Shown: positions 42,713 to 53,100, counted from the first letter of the stretch. The stretch: DNA of 64,000 bases from Noviherbaspirillum aerium (GCF_008929045.1 NZ_VFAH01000013.1:62001-126000); one strand, 5' to 3'. Program-made: numbers and translations. Notes: a model not told the origin generated them from the sequence alone.

Positions 42713-43072
42713 ATGACAACCGTACTCGTGGTGGACGACAGCCGCATCTCCCGCATGCTCTCAAGGCAGTTTCTTCTCCAGAAACAGCCGACCTGGACCA
42801 TTGCCGAGGCCGCAAGCGGTGAAGAGGCGATCGCGAGGCTCGATAACGTGACGCCTGACCTGGTGCTGCTCGACCTGAACATGCCCGGCATGGGCGGCCT
42901 GGCGGCGGTCGGCCAGATACAGGCGAAGTGCCCGAGCGCGCGCATTACCCTGCTGACGGCCAATGTGCAGGACGCAATCCGCGAAAAGGCCGAATCCCTG
43001 GGAATCGGTTTTGCAGCCAAGCCGATCACCGAGGATCGCATCGAGCAGATCATCGCCGAATTCGGGAAATAG
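42713..43072 (+). CDS. CheY-like single-domain response regulator
   Basis: 119 residues, receiver domain only. The acidic pair VVDDSR is near residue 8, the phospho-acceptor Asp in LVLLDLNMPG near 52, the conserved Thr in LLTA near 81 and the Lys in AKPI near 104. There is no output domain, so signalling goes through partners. It is followed one base after its stop by a CheC-type phosphatase gene and then by a diguanylate cyclase, which suggests a small phospho-relay feeding c-di-GMP or chemotaxis control. No kinase is adjacent. Confidence 0.9.
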   Translation: MTTVLVVDDSRISRMLSRQFLLQKQPTWTIAEAASGEEAIARLDNVTPDLVLLDLNMPGMGGLAAVGQIQAKCPSARITLLTANVQDAIREKAESLGIGFAAKPITEDRIEQIIAEFGK

Positions 43073-43073
43073 C

Positions 43074-43688
43074 ATGTTCCAGCTCACCGAGCTTCAGCAC
43101 GACGCTCTCGTCGAGATCTTCAACATTGGTGTCGGCCAGGCGGCGGCGGCAATGAGCCGCATCGTGAATGAGGAAGTCACGATGTCGGTGCCGCTGATCA
43201 GCTTCCAGAGCCGCTCCGAGGTGGCGCATACGCTTGGCAGCCGGGAAGGACGCCGGATCTGCGCGATTGCCCAGCAATTCAGCGGCGCCTTCAACACCGA
43301 AGCCTTTCTCATGTTCCCCGAAGAGAAGAGCCTGGAGATCGTGCGCCTGATGGTGGGCCAGAGCCTTTCGCTCGAAGAATTGAGCGAAATGGAACAGGAA
43401 GCGATGAGCGAGATCGGCAATATCATCCTCAATTCCTGCATGGCGACGCTGGCCAATGCCTCCGGACGGGAATTGCAGGGATCGCTGCCGATGTACCATG
43501 TCGGCACCGGCGACGACATCCTCGGCCAGTCAGGCAAGCAATGGGACGGCGTGGTCATGACCTTGAAGATCGATTTCAACATCGAGCGGCACCATATCTA
43601 CGGCTACGTCGCCTTCCTGCTCGATCTGCCGGCACTGCAGGACCTCACGCAATACATCGACAGTTACCTGGCCAGCCTGACCGGCTAG
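43074..43688 (+). CDS. CheC/CheX-family CheY-P phosphatase
   Basis: 204 residues from ATG 43074, one base after the response-regulator stop. Two copies of the CheC active-site pattern are visible: ALVEIFNIGVGQAA near residue 11 and AMSEIGNIILNS near 110, each with the Glu-x-x-Asn catalytic pair. CheC-type enzymes dephosphorylate CheY-like receivers, so the adjacent regulator is the obvious partner. CheC is uncommon in betaproteobacteria compared with CheZ, and its coupling to a GGDEF gene is informative. Confidence 0.85.
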   Translation: MFQLTELQHDALVEIFNIGVGQAAAAMSRIVNEEVTMSVPLISFQSRSEVAHTLGSREGRRICAIAQQFSGAFNTEAFLMFPEEKSLEIVRLMVGQSLSLEELSEMEQEAMSEIGNIILNSCMATLANASGRELQGSLPMYHVGTGDDILGQSGKQWDGVVMTLKIDFNIERHHIYGYVAFLLDLPALQDLTQYIDSYLASLTG

Positions 43689-43690
43689 CG

Positions 43691-44686
43691 GTGCGAGTTG
43701 GAATTCTGTTGAAGGCAAACGTGGCGACATCATCCATGCAAAGCTTGCTTGAAGGAGTGCTGAAGGCGGTACGGACCGGCATCATCGTGCTCGATGCAGA
43801 GGAGCGTATCGTCCTCTGGAACGAGTGGGTGGAGCAGCATTCCCGCCTGCCGTCGCAGCTTGTCCTCGGCAAGACCTTCAGCGAAGCGCTGCCCGACATG
43901 GTTAGGGGGCGCACCCATGTCGCAATCGAAGCGGCACTGCGGAACAACCTTGCATCGCTGCTTTCCCAGACACTGAACAAGGCGCCCTTCCCGCTGTTCG
44001 CCAATCCGGCGGATGCGGCAAGCGGCGCGCGCATGCAGCAGGCGGTTCATGTGATGCCGCTGCAGGTGCCGCCGGGACGACACTGCCTGGTGCAGATCAC
44101 CGATGTCAGCACGGCGGTGGCGCGCGAGCGCAAGCTGCGTGAAATGGCGGTGGAACTCGAATCGCAAACCCTGGTTGACGGCTTGACCGGCATCGCCAAC
44201 CGCCGCCGTTTCGACCTGCACCTTGAAGATGAATTCCGACGCGCCAAGCGCAATGTCGCACCGATCTCCCTGCTCATGATCGACGTCGACTCCTTCAAGG
44301 ATTACAACGACAACTACGGCCACCAGCGCGGCGATGACTGCCTGGTGCAGATTGCCGGCGCACTGACCCGCGTGCTCAACCGCGCGCGCGATCTGGTGGC
44401 GCGCTACGGCGGCGAGGAATTCACCGTGGTGCTTCCCGATACCGACAAAGATGGCGCGCTGCAGGTAGCGGAAGCGATGCGTGCCGAGGTCGAGGCGCTG
44501 GCGGTCGAACATGCCTTTTCCGGCGTCTCGCGCCACGTCACGATCAGCCTCGGCGTCAGCACGCTGGTGCCGGAGCTATCGACCACGACGGGGAGCCTGA
44601 TCCATGCCGCCGACCGGGCGCTCTATCAGGCCAAGCGGGCCGGCAGGAACCGCGTTGCCGTCTACCTGGACAGCAAGCTGAGTTAA
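43691..44686 (+). CDS. Diguanylate cyclase with PAS-like sensor (GGEEF)
   Basis: About 331 residues if translation begins at GTG 43691, two bases after the CheC-type stop; TTG 43706 or ATG 43736 are alternatives and the start is uncertain. The N-terminal ~130 residues are PAS-like (TGIIVLDAEERIVLWNEW). The C-terminal GGDEF domain has DGLTGIANRR, the active-site GGEEF, and an I-site Arg-Ala-Arg-Asp five residues before it, so it should make c-di-GMP and be product-inhibited. It is the third gene of the CheY-CheC operon, which suggests that receiver phosphorylation state gates c-di-GMP output. Confidence 0.88.
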   Translation: MRVGILLKANVATSSMQSLLEGVLKAVRTGIIVLDAEERIVLWNEWVEQHSRLPSQLVLGKTFSEALPDMVRGRTHVAIEAALRNNLASLLSQTLNKAPFPLFANPADAASGARMQQAVHVMPLQVPPGRHCLVQITDVSTAVARERKLREMAVELESQTLVDGLTGIANRRRFDLHLEDEFRRAKRNVAPISLLMIDVDSFKDYNDNYGHQRGDDCLVQIAGALTRVLNRARDLVARYGGEEFTVVLPDTDKDGALQVAEAMRAEVEALAVEHAFSGVSRHVTISLGVSTLVPELSTTTGSLIHAADRALYQAKRAGRNRVAVYLDSKLS

Positions 44687-44699
44687 CCGGCTAGCTGGC

Positions 44700-44963
44700 T
44701 TAGCTGGGCTCGATGACTTGATTTCGCTTTTTTACTTTTACGGTAGCGATACGCCAGTCTGGATACTCCCCTTTGTATTCAGCCGGGGAGACAGAGGAAA
44801 CTCGCTGCGCCCATTGCCTCTGCGAGGCTTGGTGGCACAGACATGAAGGACATCCGCCCCTCTTCACGGGGGCCGCCAGGCGGGGATGGGTTTCCTCTGA
44901 TTCCGTTGAAGCCGCTCCGCTGCGCGACGCGGCCATCAGGTCACGGAAGCGCAACGCTCTCAA
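44700..44963 (-). CDS. Small hypothetical ORF in an intergenic repeat-like region
   Basis: 87-codon frame on the minus strand in the 386-bp gap between the cyclase gene and eda. It has no domain I recognise. Several short inverted stretches (for example AGAGGAAAC with GTTTCCTCT near 44790 and 44893) surround it. The sequence style recalls short frames carried by repeated intergenic sequences of Burkholderiales, but that is a memory-based impression. Coding status is doubtful. The rest of the gap (44964-45072) holds nothing I can name. Confidence 0.25.
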   Translation of the reverse strand: MRALRFRDLMAASRSGAASTESEETHPRLAAPVKRGGCPSCLCHQASQRQWAQRVSSVSPAEYKGEYPDWRIATVKVKKRNQVIEPS

Positions 44964-45072
44964 TACACGCCAATACGCGCGCCGGCTTCCCTACACTCCC
45001 GCAGCCTGCATGCTCCAAGGCGGACAAAGCGAGCACCTGCACGACATCCTGAAACCCGCCTTCGCCGGATTG

Positions 45073-45696
45073 CTACTTCCGCAAACCGCTGGCCGCAGCC
45101 GCCAGTTCGGTAATCATCTGCCAGTCGCCATTCTTCAGCGCTTCCTTCGGCGTCAGCCAGGAACCGCCGACGCAAGCGACGTTCTTGCACTCCAGGAACT
45201 TCGCGGCGGTTTCCTGCGAAATGCCGCCGGTCGGGCAGAAGGTCACATCGGGCAGCGGACCGGCAATCGCGTTGAGCATGCCGACACCGCCCGCCGGAAC
45301 CGCGGGAAACAGCTTGAGCTGGCGGAATCCGGCTTCGCGCGCCGCCATCACTTCGGACGGCGACATGACGCCGGGCAGCAGCGGCAAGCCGCTTGTTTTC
45401 GCGGCTTCAATCAGGCTGGGCGTCAGTCCGGGCGAGACGCCGAATACCGCACCCGCCTCCCGAGCGGCGCGAAATTCTTCCGGCTGGGTCAGGGTTCCGA
45501 CCCCGACGATCGCACCGGGTACCTGCTCTGCCATGGCGCGAATGGCGGGCAAGCCGTGTTCGGTCCGCAGGGTGACTTCCAGTACCCGGATACCGCCGGC
45601 AACGAGTGCCTTGGCCAGCGGTACGGCGTGGTCGAGATTGTCGATGGCAATGACCGGAATGACCGGCGAGGTGCGCATGATGTCGAGCAGAGTCAT
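45073..45696 (-). CDS. eda: 2-keto-3-deoxy-6-phosphogluconate (KDPG) aldolase
   Basis: Cleaves KDPG into pyruvate and glyceraldehyde 3-phosphate, the final Entner-Doudoroff step. 207 residues. The general-base Glu in VLEVTLRT near residue 40 and the Schiff-base Lys in LKLFPA near 129 are present, with the Gly-Gly-Ile phosphate loop near 160. It lies 2 nt downstream of edd in one operon, and the gene set beyond (pgi, zwf) supplies 6-phosphogluconate. Confidence 0.96.
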   Translation of the reverse strand: MTLLDIMRTSPVIPVIAIDNLDHAVPLAKALVAGGIRVLEVTLRTEHGLPAIRAMAEQVPGAIVGVGTLTQPEEFRAAREAGAVFGVSPGLTPSLIEAAKTSGLPLLPGVMSPSEVMAAREAGFRQLKLFPAVPAGGVGMLNAIAGPLPDVTFCPTGGISQETAAKFLECKNVACVGGSWLTPKEALKNGDWQMITELAAAASGLRK

Positions 45697-45698
45697 GA

Positions 45699-47621
45699 TT
45701 ATTGGCGTGTGATGAGTGAGTCTTCGTCGGAATAATTGACGGCTTGCGGTGTGGCCAGGGTGTTGTGCTGCTCTTCGGGAAGATGCAGCGCCGGCGGCAG
45801 GCCGAAGGTGGCCGCACCCTCTTCCGCGGCGCTGACGCCATTGCGGAACAGGGCGAACAGTTCACGCCCCATGCCAACCTGGCTGGCCGACAGGTCGGCG
45901 GCTTCGATGTCGCGGCGATCCCATTCCTCTTGCGGAACCAGCGCCTGCAGCGTGCCGGTTTCGGCGTCGAGACGGATGACGTCGCCGGTACGCACCTTGC
46001 CCAGCGGTCCGCCGGCAAGCACCTCCGGCGATACATGGATGGCGGCCGGAACCTTGCCCGACGCACCGGACATGCGGCCGTCCGTCACGAGTGCGACGCG
46101 GCGCCCGGCATCCTGCAGGTTGGCCAGCGCCGGCGTCATCGCATGCAGTTCCGGCATGCCGTTGGCACGCGGCCCCTGGTAGCGAACGACGGCAACGAAG
46201 TCGCGATCAAGCTGGCCCGCCTTGTAGGCCTCCATCAACTCTTCCTGCGAATTGAAAACGATGGCAGGCGCTTCAACGATGCGATGCTGCGGCTTGACCG
46301 CGGACACCTTGATCACCGCGCGCCCGAGATTGCCCGACATCAGGCGCAGGCCTCCGTCGGGAGAAAATGGCTCGCTGGCCGTGCGCAGCACCTTGTCATC
46401 GCCGCTCTTTTCAGCGGCAGGACGCCAGACTACCGAATCGCCTTCGAGGAAGGGTTCGGTGCAGTGGGCGCGCAAGCCTTGTCCGAGGATGGTGGTCACG
46501 TCGTCGTGCAGCAGGCCGGCGTCGAGCAGTTCGCGGATCACGAAACCGGTGCCGCCGGCCGCATGGAAATGGTTGACGTCCGCATCGCCGTTGGGATAGA
46601 TGCGTGCCAGCAGCGGCACCACGCCGGACAGTTCGTCGAAGTCGTTCCAGTCGATGACGATGCCGGCGGCGCGTGCCATCGCCACCAGGTGCAGCGTATG
46701 GTTGGTGGAGCCGCCGGTGGCCAGCAGGGCCACGATCGCATTGGCGATGGACTTTTCATCGACCACGCGGCCGACCGGGATATAGGTCCCGCCCTGCTCG
46801 CTGATTTCCACCGCCCGGCGTGCCGCAGCCGCGGTCAGGGCATCGCGCAGCGGCGTGCCGGGAGTGATGAAGGCGGTACCCGGAAGGTGCAGTCCCATGA
46901 CTTCCATCAGCATCTGGTTGCTGTTGGCGGTGCCGTAGAAGGTACAGGTGCCGGCGCTGTGATAGGACTGCGATTCCGATTCGAGCAGCGCTTCGCGCCC
47001 CACCTTGCCTTGCGCATACAGCTGGCGCGTCTTGGCCTTTTCGGCATTGGAGATGCCGGTGGTCATCGGGCCGGCCGGAATGAAGACCGCCGGCAGGTGG
47101 CCGAAGTGCAGCGCGCCGATCAGCAGGCCGGGCACGATCTTGTCGCATACGCCAAGATAGACCGCCGCGTCGAACATATTGTGCGACAGGGCGATCGCGG
47201 TGGCCATTGCAATGGCGTCGCGCGAAAACAGCGACAATTCCATGCCGGGCTGGCCCTGGGTGACGCCGTCGCACATCGCCGGCGTGCCGCCCGCGAATTG
47301 CGCAACCGCGCCGGCGGCGCGCACGGCCTCCTTGATGATGTGAGGGAAATGCTCGAAGGGCTGGTGCGCCGAGAGCATGTCGTTATACGCTGAAACGATG
47401 GCCACGGACGGCGCCTTCACCTGCTTCAGCATGAGCTTGTCGTTGGCGGGAAACGCCGCGAAACCATGCGCGAGGTTGGTACAGGCCAATGCGCCGCGAT
47501 GCACGCCCTTCTGGCGGGCCGCTTCGATTCTGGCGAGGTATGATGCGCGATACGGCGCGCTGCGCTGGATGATGCGGCGGGTGACCGCGTCAAGTACGGG
47601 ATGTACGGATTGAAGTGACAT
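45699..47621 (-). CDS. edd: 6-phosphogluconate dehydratase
   Basis: Fe-S dehydratase turning 6-phosphogluconate into KDPG. 640 residues from ATG 47621; the frame extends upstream to 47735 but loses homology and would run through the HexR-type site. Cluster cysteines are visible in [29 protein letters not shown] and [13 protein letters not shown]. About 30 extra residues at the C-terminus extend beyond the usual Edd end. It is divergent from pgi with HexR-like sites in the shared region. Confidence 0.95.
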   Translation of the reverse strand: MSLQSVHPVLDAVTRRIIQRSAPYRASYLARIEAARQKGVHRGALACTNLAHGFAAFPANDKLMLKQVKAPSVAIVSAYNDMLSAHQPFEHFPHIIKEAVRAAGAVAQFAGGTPAMCDGVTQGQPGMELSLFSRDAIAMATAIALSHNMFDAAVYLGVCDKIVPGLLIGALHFGHLPAVFIPAGPMTTGISNAEKAKTRQLYAQGKVGREALLESESQSYHSAGTCTFYGTANSNQMLMEVMGLHLPGTAFITPGTPLRDALTAAAARRAVEISEQGGTYIPVGRVVDEKSIANAIVALLATGGSTNHTLHLVAMARAAGIVIDWNDFDELSGVVPLLARIYPNGDADVNHFHAAGGTGFVIRELLDAGLLHDDVTTILGQGLRAHCTEPFLEGDSVVWRPAAEKSGDDKVLRTASEPFSPDGGLRLMSGNLGRAVIKVSAVKPQHRIVEAPAIVFNSQEELMEAYKAGQLDRDFVAVVRYQGPRANGMPELHAMTPALANLQDAGRRVALVTDGRMSGASGKVPAAIHVSPEVLAGGPLGKVRTGDVIRLDAETGTLQALVPQEEWDRRDIEAADLSASQVGMGRELFALFRNGVSAAEEGAATFGLPPALHLPEEQHNTLATPQAVNYSDEDSLITRQ

Positions 47622-47642
47622 ATTCGAATTCCACTGTGTTTT

Positions 47643-47657
47643 TGAAATTTTACTACA
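47643..47657. promoter_or_regulatory. Candidate HexR operator near edd
   Basis: On the minus strand TGTAGTAAAATTTCA, close to the palindromic HexR consensus (TGTA-rich half-site, A/T core, TACA-like half-site). It lies 21 bp upstream of the edd start. hexR itself is encoded 3.5 kb away. Confidence 0.5.
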
Positions 47658-47789
47658 AAATTTCTTGCCGCGCTGCCGGTTCGATCGAAGGCCCGCCCCT
47701 CCCCTGGAAAACCACTGCAGGCGACCAACACGCACTTTCGAAGGACGTCACTGAGAAAACTCAAGGGCCAGTTGAGTACTTGGCAATTC

Positions 47790-47805
47790 TGTAGTGAATT
47801 TACCA
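47790..47805. promoter_or_regulatory. Second candidate HexR operator, near pgi
   Basis: TGTAGTGAATTTACCA shares the TGTAGT half-site and A/T core with the site at 47643-47657 and has a TTAC second half. It lies 61 bp before the pgi start and would overlap a promoter there. Confidence 0.45.
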
Positions 47806-47866
47806 AAAAGTATTGTATAGTTGGACGCCACGATTCCTTCAGCTCTTTGTTTGCCTCGGACCGCCC

Positions 47867-49525
47867 ATGCATCAGAACGCACTTACGGAAACTCCCGCAT
47901 TTCAAGCATTGATCCGCCATCAGGCCGAAGCCGGCCAATGGCAGCTGCGCGACCTCTTCTCACGCCAGCAAGACCGCTTTTCCCGCTACTCCGTCGAAGC
48001 GGCGGGCCTTTTCCTCGACTACTCGAAGAACCGCATCGACGACACCACGCTGTCGCTGCTGATGGATCTCGCCAGGGAGCGAGGCGTCGAAGCGCGCCGC
48101 GACGCGATGTTCAGCGGGGAAAGAATCAACAATACGGAAAACCGCTCCGTGCTGCACACCGCACTGCGGGCGCCGCGCAGCAGCCGGCTGATCGTCAATG
48201 GACAAGATGCTGTTGCGGAGGTTCATGCGGTGCTCGATCGCATGGCGGCATTCGTCGAACGGGTGCGTTCCGGGCAATGGCGCGGACGCAGCGGCAAGAC
48301 CATGACCGATGTGGTCAATATCGGCATCGGCGGTTCCGATCTCGGCCCGGAGATGGTGTGCCGCGCGCTGCGCTCCTTCGCGCACCCTGGTCTGTCCTTT
48401 CATTTCGTTGCCAATGTCGACGGCCATGACCTCGATGCCGTGTTGTCGAAGCTCAATCCCGAGACAACGCTGTTCATTGTTGCATCGAAGACCTTCACCA
48501 CGCGGGAAACCATGATGAATGCGCAGTCCGCCCGCGCATGGTTCCTGAAAACCGGCAGCGAGGCCGAGCTGGCGAAACATTTCGTCGCGGTATCGACCAA
48601 TACGGATGCGGTCCGCGGTTTCGGCATTGACCCCGACAACATGTTTCCTTTCTGGGACTGGGTCGGCGGCCGCTACTCCGTCTGGTCGGCGATCGGTCTG
48701 CCGGTCGCGCTGGCGGTCGGCTTCGACAATTTCCGCCAGTTCCTCGACGGCGCCCATGCGATGGACCGGCATTTCCAGAGCGCGCCGCTGGAAAGCAACA
48801 TGCCGGTACTGCTGGCGATGATAGGCATCTGGTATCGCAATGTCTTCCATAGCGGCTCCATCTCGATCGCGCCCTACCACCAGGATCTCGGCCAGTTCGC
48901 CGCCTACCTCCAGCAGCTCGACATGGAGAGCAACGGCAAGCGCGTTTCCCGTTCCGGCCAGGCGCTGCAGGAGGAGACCGGCCCGGTGGTCTGGGGCGAT
49001 GTCGGCACCAACGGCCAGCATGCCTATTTCCAGCTGCTGCACCAGGGCACCGACATCGTCCCGGTTGATTTCATTGCCGCATTGAAGCCGACGCACGCCC
49101 TTCCCGGCCATCATGCGGTGCTGCTCGCCAACTGCTTCGCCCAGTCGGAAGCCTTCATGCTCGGCAAGAATGCCGACGAAGTGCGCGCCGAACTGAAGGC
49201 GCAGAACCTGCCCGAAGAACAGATTGCCGCGCTGCTGCCGCACAAGGTCTTCCCCGGCAACCGCCCGAGCAATACCATCCTGATGGAATCGCTGACGCCG
49301 GCCACGCTCGGCGCGCTGATCGCACTCTACGAACACAAGGTGTTCGTCCAGGGCGTGATCTGGGACATCAACAGTTTTGACCAGTGGGGCGTGGAGCTCG
49401 GCAAGGTGCTGGCCAAGAATATCGAACCGGAAATCAACGGCGCTCCGCGGCCGGAGGCGCATGACAGCTCGACCAACGGCCTGATCGCGCGCGCGCGGGC
49501 GGCATTGTCGCCCTTGTCATCATGA
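47867..49525 (+). CDS. pgi: Glucose-6-phosphate isomerase
   Basis: Interconverts glucose 6-phosphate and fructose 6-phosphate. 552 residues from ATG 47867, standard Pgi length. Diagnostic pieces are [11 protein letters not shown] near residue 150, the substrate-site [18 protein letters not shown] near 335 and GNRPSNTI near 464. It stands divergent from edd-eda and ahead of zwf, which points to hexose phosphate cycling through the Entner-Doudoroff route. Confidence 0.96.
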   Translation: MHQNALTETPAFQALIRHQAEAGQWQLRDLFSRQQDRFSRYSVEAAGLFLDYSKNRIDDTTLSLLMDLARERGVEARRDAMFSGERINNTENRSVLHTALRAPRSSRLIVNGQDAVAEVHAVLDRMAAFVERVRSGQWRGRSGKTMTDVVNIGIGGSDLGPEMVCRALRSFAHPGLSFHFVANVDGHDLDAVLSKLNPETTLFIVASKTFTTRETMMNAQSARAWFLKTGSEAELAKHFVAVSTNTDAVRGFGIDPDNMFPFWDWVGGRYSVWSAIGLPVALAVGFDNFRQFLDGAHAMDRHFQSAPLESNMPVLLAMIGIWYRNVFHSGSISIAPYHQDLGQFAAYLQQLDMESNGKRVSRSGQALQEETGPVVWGDVGTNGQHAYFQLLHQGTDIVPVDFIAALKPTHALPGHHAVLLANCFAQSEAFMLGKNADEVRAELKAQNLPEEQIAALLPHKVFPGNRPSNTILMESLTPATLGALIALYEHKVFVQGVIWDINSFDQWGVELGKVLAKNIEPEINGAPRPEAHDSSTNGLIARARAALSPLSS

Positions 49526-49665
49526 TGGCGCCCTGACGGCGGCAAGGCGCATGTCGGCGCATCGGCAAATCAAGCGAATGCGGGACAAGCCAGCCATACT
49601 CACCTTATTCTCACTTCTTTCGATAACGGTCCAGCCGGCTTGCGCCGGCGACCCTGGTTCCCATC

Positions 49666-51144
49666 ATGGCACTTTCCGATTTTGATCTGGTCCTGTTCGG
49701 CGGCAGCGGCGACCTTTCCATGCGCAAGCTCCTGCCGGCGCTCTACAACCGCGACTGCGCCAACAGCCTGCCGCCGACCGCGCGCATCATCTGCGTCGGC
49801 AGGAATCCATGGAGCCGGGAGGAATTCCTCGACGCCATGGAGCAGAACGCCCGGCCGCACGTCGCCTCGGGCAATCCCGATCAGGCCGTATGGGAACGTT
49901 TCCGCAACCGCATCAGTTACGTGTCGCTCGACGCCGCCGATGCCGCCACTTACGCGGCGCTGAAGTCGGCCTTGCGCGATGGCCCCGATGATGGCGGGAT
50001 CGTGCGGGTGTTCTACCTTGCCATGCCGCCCAGCCTGTTCGCAACCATCTGCCGGAATCTCAAGGAAGCGGGCCTGGCCAGCGCCAATTCCCGCGTGGTG
50101 CTGGAAAAACCGCTGGGACGCGACCTCGCCAGCGCCCGCCAGATCAACCGCGAAGTGGGACAGGTCTTCTCCGAATCGCAGATCTACCGCATCGATCACT
50201 ACCTCGGCAAGGAAACCGTGCAGAATCTGCTGGCGCTGCGCTTCGGCAATGTGCTGTTCGAGCCGCTCTGGCGGCGTGAATGGATTTCGGATGTGCAGAT
50301 CACCATCGCCGAAGAACTCGGCGTCGGCAATCGCCTTGATTATTACGATACGGCAGGCGCGCTGCGCGACATGCTGCAGAACCATTTGCTGCAGCTGCTG
50401 TGCATCGTAGCCATGGAACCGCCGGTGTCGGCCTCGGCGGACGCGGTGCGCGACGAAAAGCTGAAGGTGCTGCGCTCGCTCAAGCGTTTTACGCCCTACA
50501 CGCTGGCGCAGGACGTGGTGCGCGGCCAGTACCGCTCCGGCCACGTCAACGGCGTCGCCGTGCCCGGCTACCGCAAGGAGCCCAATGCCAATCCGGAATC
50601 CCGCACCGAAACCTTCGTGGCGCTCAAGGCCGAGATCGATACCTGGCGCTGGGCCGGCGTGCCCTTCTATCTGCGCACCGGCAAGCGCATGGCCGACCAG
50701 CTGGCGGAAATCGTGGTGCGTTTCAAGAAGATTCCGGCGTCGATCTTCGCGCGGCCCAACAGCAGTTTCCAGCCCAACAGCCTGCTGATCCGACTGCAGC
50801 CGGAAGAGGAACTGCAATTGCAGCTGATGGCAAAGACACCGGGCGACGGCATGCGCCTGCGACCGGTGGAACTGGAAATGGATTTCCGGGAAACCTTCAA
50901 GATGCCGCGCATGGATGCCTACGAACGCCTGCTGCTCGACGTGCTGCGCGGCCAGCTGACGCTGTTCATGCGCAGCGACGAACTGGAAGCCGCATGGGAA
51001 TGGGTTGAACCGATACTGGATTACTGGGAACATGAAGGGGACGAGCCCGTGCCCTATACTGCAGGAACCTGGGGCCCGGCCGCGGCAAGCGCGCTGGTAG
51101 CCCGCGACGGCCTGCAATGGCGCGAAGAATCGATACCTGAATGA
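49666..51144 (+). CDS. zwf: Glucose-6-phosphate 1-dehydrogenase
   Basis: Oxidises glucose 6-phosphate to 6-phosphogluconolactone with NADP+ (or NAD+). 492 residues. The coenzyme-binding GGSGDLSMRKLLPALY is near residue 9, EKPLGRDLASA follows near 147 and the active-site RIDHYLGKETVQN with its catalytic His lies near 178. It is followed by hexR after 14 nt, so its repressor is co-transcribed. A pgl gene for lactone hydrolysis is not in this block. Confidence 0.96.
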   Translation: MALSDFDLVLFGGSGDLSMRKLLPALYNRDCANSLPPTARIICVGRNPWSREEFLDAMEQNARPHVASGNPDQAVWERFRNRISYVSLDAADAATYAALKSALRDGPDDGGIVRVFYLAMPPSLFATICRNLKEAGLASANSRVVLEKPLGRDLASARQINREVGQVFSESQIYRIDHYLGKETVQNLLALRFGNVLFEPLWRREWISDVQITIAEELGVGNRLDYYDTAGALRDMLQNHLLQLLCIVAMEPPVSASADAVRDEKLKVLRSLKRFTPYTLAQDVVRGQYRSGHVNGVAVPGYRKEPNANPESRTETFVALKAEIDTWRWAGVPFYLRTGKRMADQLAEIVVRFKKIPASIFARPNSSFQPNSLLIRLQPEEELQLQLMAKTPGDGMRLRPVELEMDFRETFKMPRMDAYERLLLDVLRGQLTLFMRSDELEAAWEWVEPILDYWEHEGDEPVPYTAGTWGPAAASALVARDGLQWREESIPE

Positions 51145-51158
51145 CACACTGACCAACC

Positions 51159-52028
51159 ATGCTGCTCGACTCCATCAGAACCCAGCTTGACGCCCTGTCC
51201 AAGTCGGAAAAGAAGGTCGCGGTCGCGGTCCTGAAGAATCCCGACCTGGCGGTTTCGGGCAACATCACCGCGCTGGCCAAGAATGCGCAGGTGTCGGAAC
51301 CGACGGTGGTGCGCTTCTGCCGGGCGCTGGGTTACGACGGCTGGCACGAGTTCAAGCTCAAGCTGGCGCAGACGCTGGCGCTGGCGCTGCCGAATGCCGA
51401 TGAATCCATGCTGCAGGACGATCTTGCCGCGGACCTGGTCAACAAGATCTGCAGCCGCTCGATCAATACCCTGCTCGACCTGCGCAACAACCTGCAGCCT
51501 GCCGCCATCGAAAAGGCGCTCGATCTGCTGTCGCGCTCCAACAAGATCGAATTCTGGGGCCAGGGCACGTCGGGCATCGTCGCCTCGGACGCCCAGCACA
51601 AGTTCTTCCGCTCCGGCGTGCCGACGGTCGCTTATGCCGACCCGCACATCCACGCGATTTCCGCCGCCCTGCTCAAGAAAGGCGACACGGTGGTGGCCAT
51701 TTCCCAGCGCGGCAACAGCACCGCGCTGCTGCACAGCGTGCAACTGGCGCGCCGCGTCGGCGCCGACGTGGTGGCGCTCACGCCCAGCGGCACGCCGCTG
51801 TCGGATCTGGCGACCGTGCTGGTGCCGATCGACCTGAGTTTCAACATCGATCCCTATACGCCGATTTCGGCACGCCTGGCGCATCTGGTCGTCATCGATA
51901 TCCTTGCGGTCGGCCTGGCGCTCAAGGGCGGGCCGGAATTCCGCAAAAAGATGCAAAACGCGCAAAAGGCGCTGCAAAAACTGGACATGCAGTTCGATTC
52001 CTTCCTGCGCCATCCGCCCAAACTCTGA
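51159..52028 (+). CDS. hexR: RpiR-family transcriptional regulator HexR
   Basis: Represses Entner-Doudoroff and zwf genes and is released by KDPG in characterised Pseudomonas and Shewanella HexR proteins. 289 residues. The N-terminal RpiR helix-turn-helix (about residues 1-75, with ALAKNAQVSEPTVVRFCRALGYDGWHEF) is followed by a SIS sugar-phosphate domain (about 120-260, with the EFWGQGTSGIVASDAQHK loop). Location between zwf and tal, and matching operators ahead of edd and pgi, support the name. Confidence 0.92.
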   Translation: MLLDSIRTQLDALSKSEKKVAVAVLKNPDLAVSGNITALAKNAQVSEPTVVRFCRALGYDGWHEFKLKLAQTLALALPNADESMLQDDLAADLVNKICSRSINTLLDLRNNLQPAAIEKALDLLSRSNKIEFWGQGTSGIVASDAQHKFFRSGVPTVAYADPHIHAISAALLKKGDTVVAISQRGNSTALLHSVQLARRVGADVVALTPSGTPLSDLATVLVPIDLSFNIDPYTPISARLAHLVVIDILAVGLALKGGPEFRKKMQNAQKALQKLDMQFDSFLRHPPKL

Positions 52029-52130
52029 TCCCGGCAGTCTTGCTCGCAATATTGTCCTGACGCATGTCTAACCGCTGTCGCCCGATACGGTTATCATGCA
52101 GCTTTTCCGCCTGTCTTTTACCGGATTGCC

Positions 52131-53066
52131 ATGAACCAGCTTGAACAACTGAAGCAGCACACCACCATCGTTGCCGACACCGGCGATTTCCAGTCGATCC
52201 AGGCCTTTGCGCCGCGCGACGCCACCACCAATCCTTCGCTGATCCTGAAGGCGGTGCAGAAGGAAGAGTACCGGCACCTGCTGGAAAAGGCGGTCCGTGA
52301 TCACGGCAGCAAGACCACCGGCGACATCATCGACAATATGCTGGTCGCGTTCGGCACCGAGATCCTGAAGATCATTCCCGGCCGTGTTTCCACCGAAACC
52401 GATGCCCGTCTGTCCTTCGATACCGAGGGCACCGTGGCCAAGGGCCGCGCGCTGATCGCGCTCTACGAAGCGGCAGGCATTGCGCGCGAGCGCATCCTGA
52501 TCAAGATCGCCTCCACCTGGGAAGGCATCCGCGCCGCGGAAGTGCTGGAAAAGGAAGGCATCCGCTGCAACATGACGCTGCTGTTCGCGCTGCCCCAGGC
52601 GATTGCCTGCGCCGATGCGCAAGTCCAGCTGATTTCACCGTTCGTCGGCCGCATCTACGACTGGTACAAGAAATCGACCGGCCAGGAATACACCGGCGCC
52701 GACGATCCGGGCGTGCAATCGGTCAAGCGCATCTACAACTACTACCGCAAGTTCGGCTACAAGACCGAGGTCATGGGCGCCAGCTTCCGCAACACCTCGC
52801 AGATCACCGAACTGGCCGGCTGCGACCTGCTGACCATCAGCCCGGAACTGCTGCAGAAACTGGCCGACAGCGATGCGCCGGTGGCCCGCAAGCTCAGCCC
52901 GGAAGAGGCAAGCGGCGCCGACCTGCAAAAACTGACGCTGGATGAAAAAGCATTCCGCTTCATGCTCAATGAAGATGCGATGGGCACGGAAAAGCTGGCC
53001 GAAGGCATCCGCCAGTTCTGCGCCGACGCGGTCAAGCTGGAAAAGATGGTCGAGGCCCTGCGCTGA
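52131..53066 (+). CDS. tal: Transaldolase (TalB type)
   Basis: Transfers a dihydroxyacetone unit between sugar phosphates in the pentose phosphate pathway. 311 residues, subclass 1 length. [12 protein letters not shown] near residue 30 and the Schiff-base Lys in [15 protein letters not shown] near 123 are the key motifs. It is the last gene of the pgi-zwf-hexR-tal series, though the ~100-bp gap before it may hold its own promoter. A strong terminator follows. Confidence 0.96.
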   Translation: MNQLEQLKQHTTIVADTGDFQSIQAFAPRDATTNPSLILKAVQKEEYRHLLEKAVRDHGSKTTGDIIDNMLVAFGTEILKIIPGRVSTETDARLSFDTEGTVAKGRALIALYEAAGIARERILIKIASTWEGIRAAEVLEKEGIRCNMTLLFALPQAIACADAQVQLISPFVGRIYDWYKKSTGQEYTGADDPGVQSVKRIYNYYRKFGYKTEVMGASFRNTSQITELAGCDLLTISPELLQKLADSDAPVARKLSPEEASGADLQKLTLDEKAFRFMLNEDAMGTEKLAEGIRQFCADAVKLEKMVEALR

Positions 53067-53100
53067 ACAAGCCAGTCCCGACAAGCTCCCAGTCCTGAGA

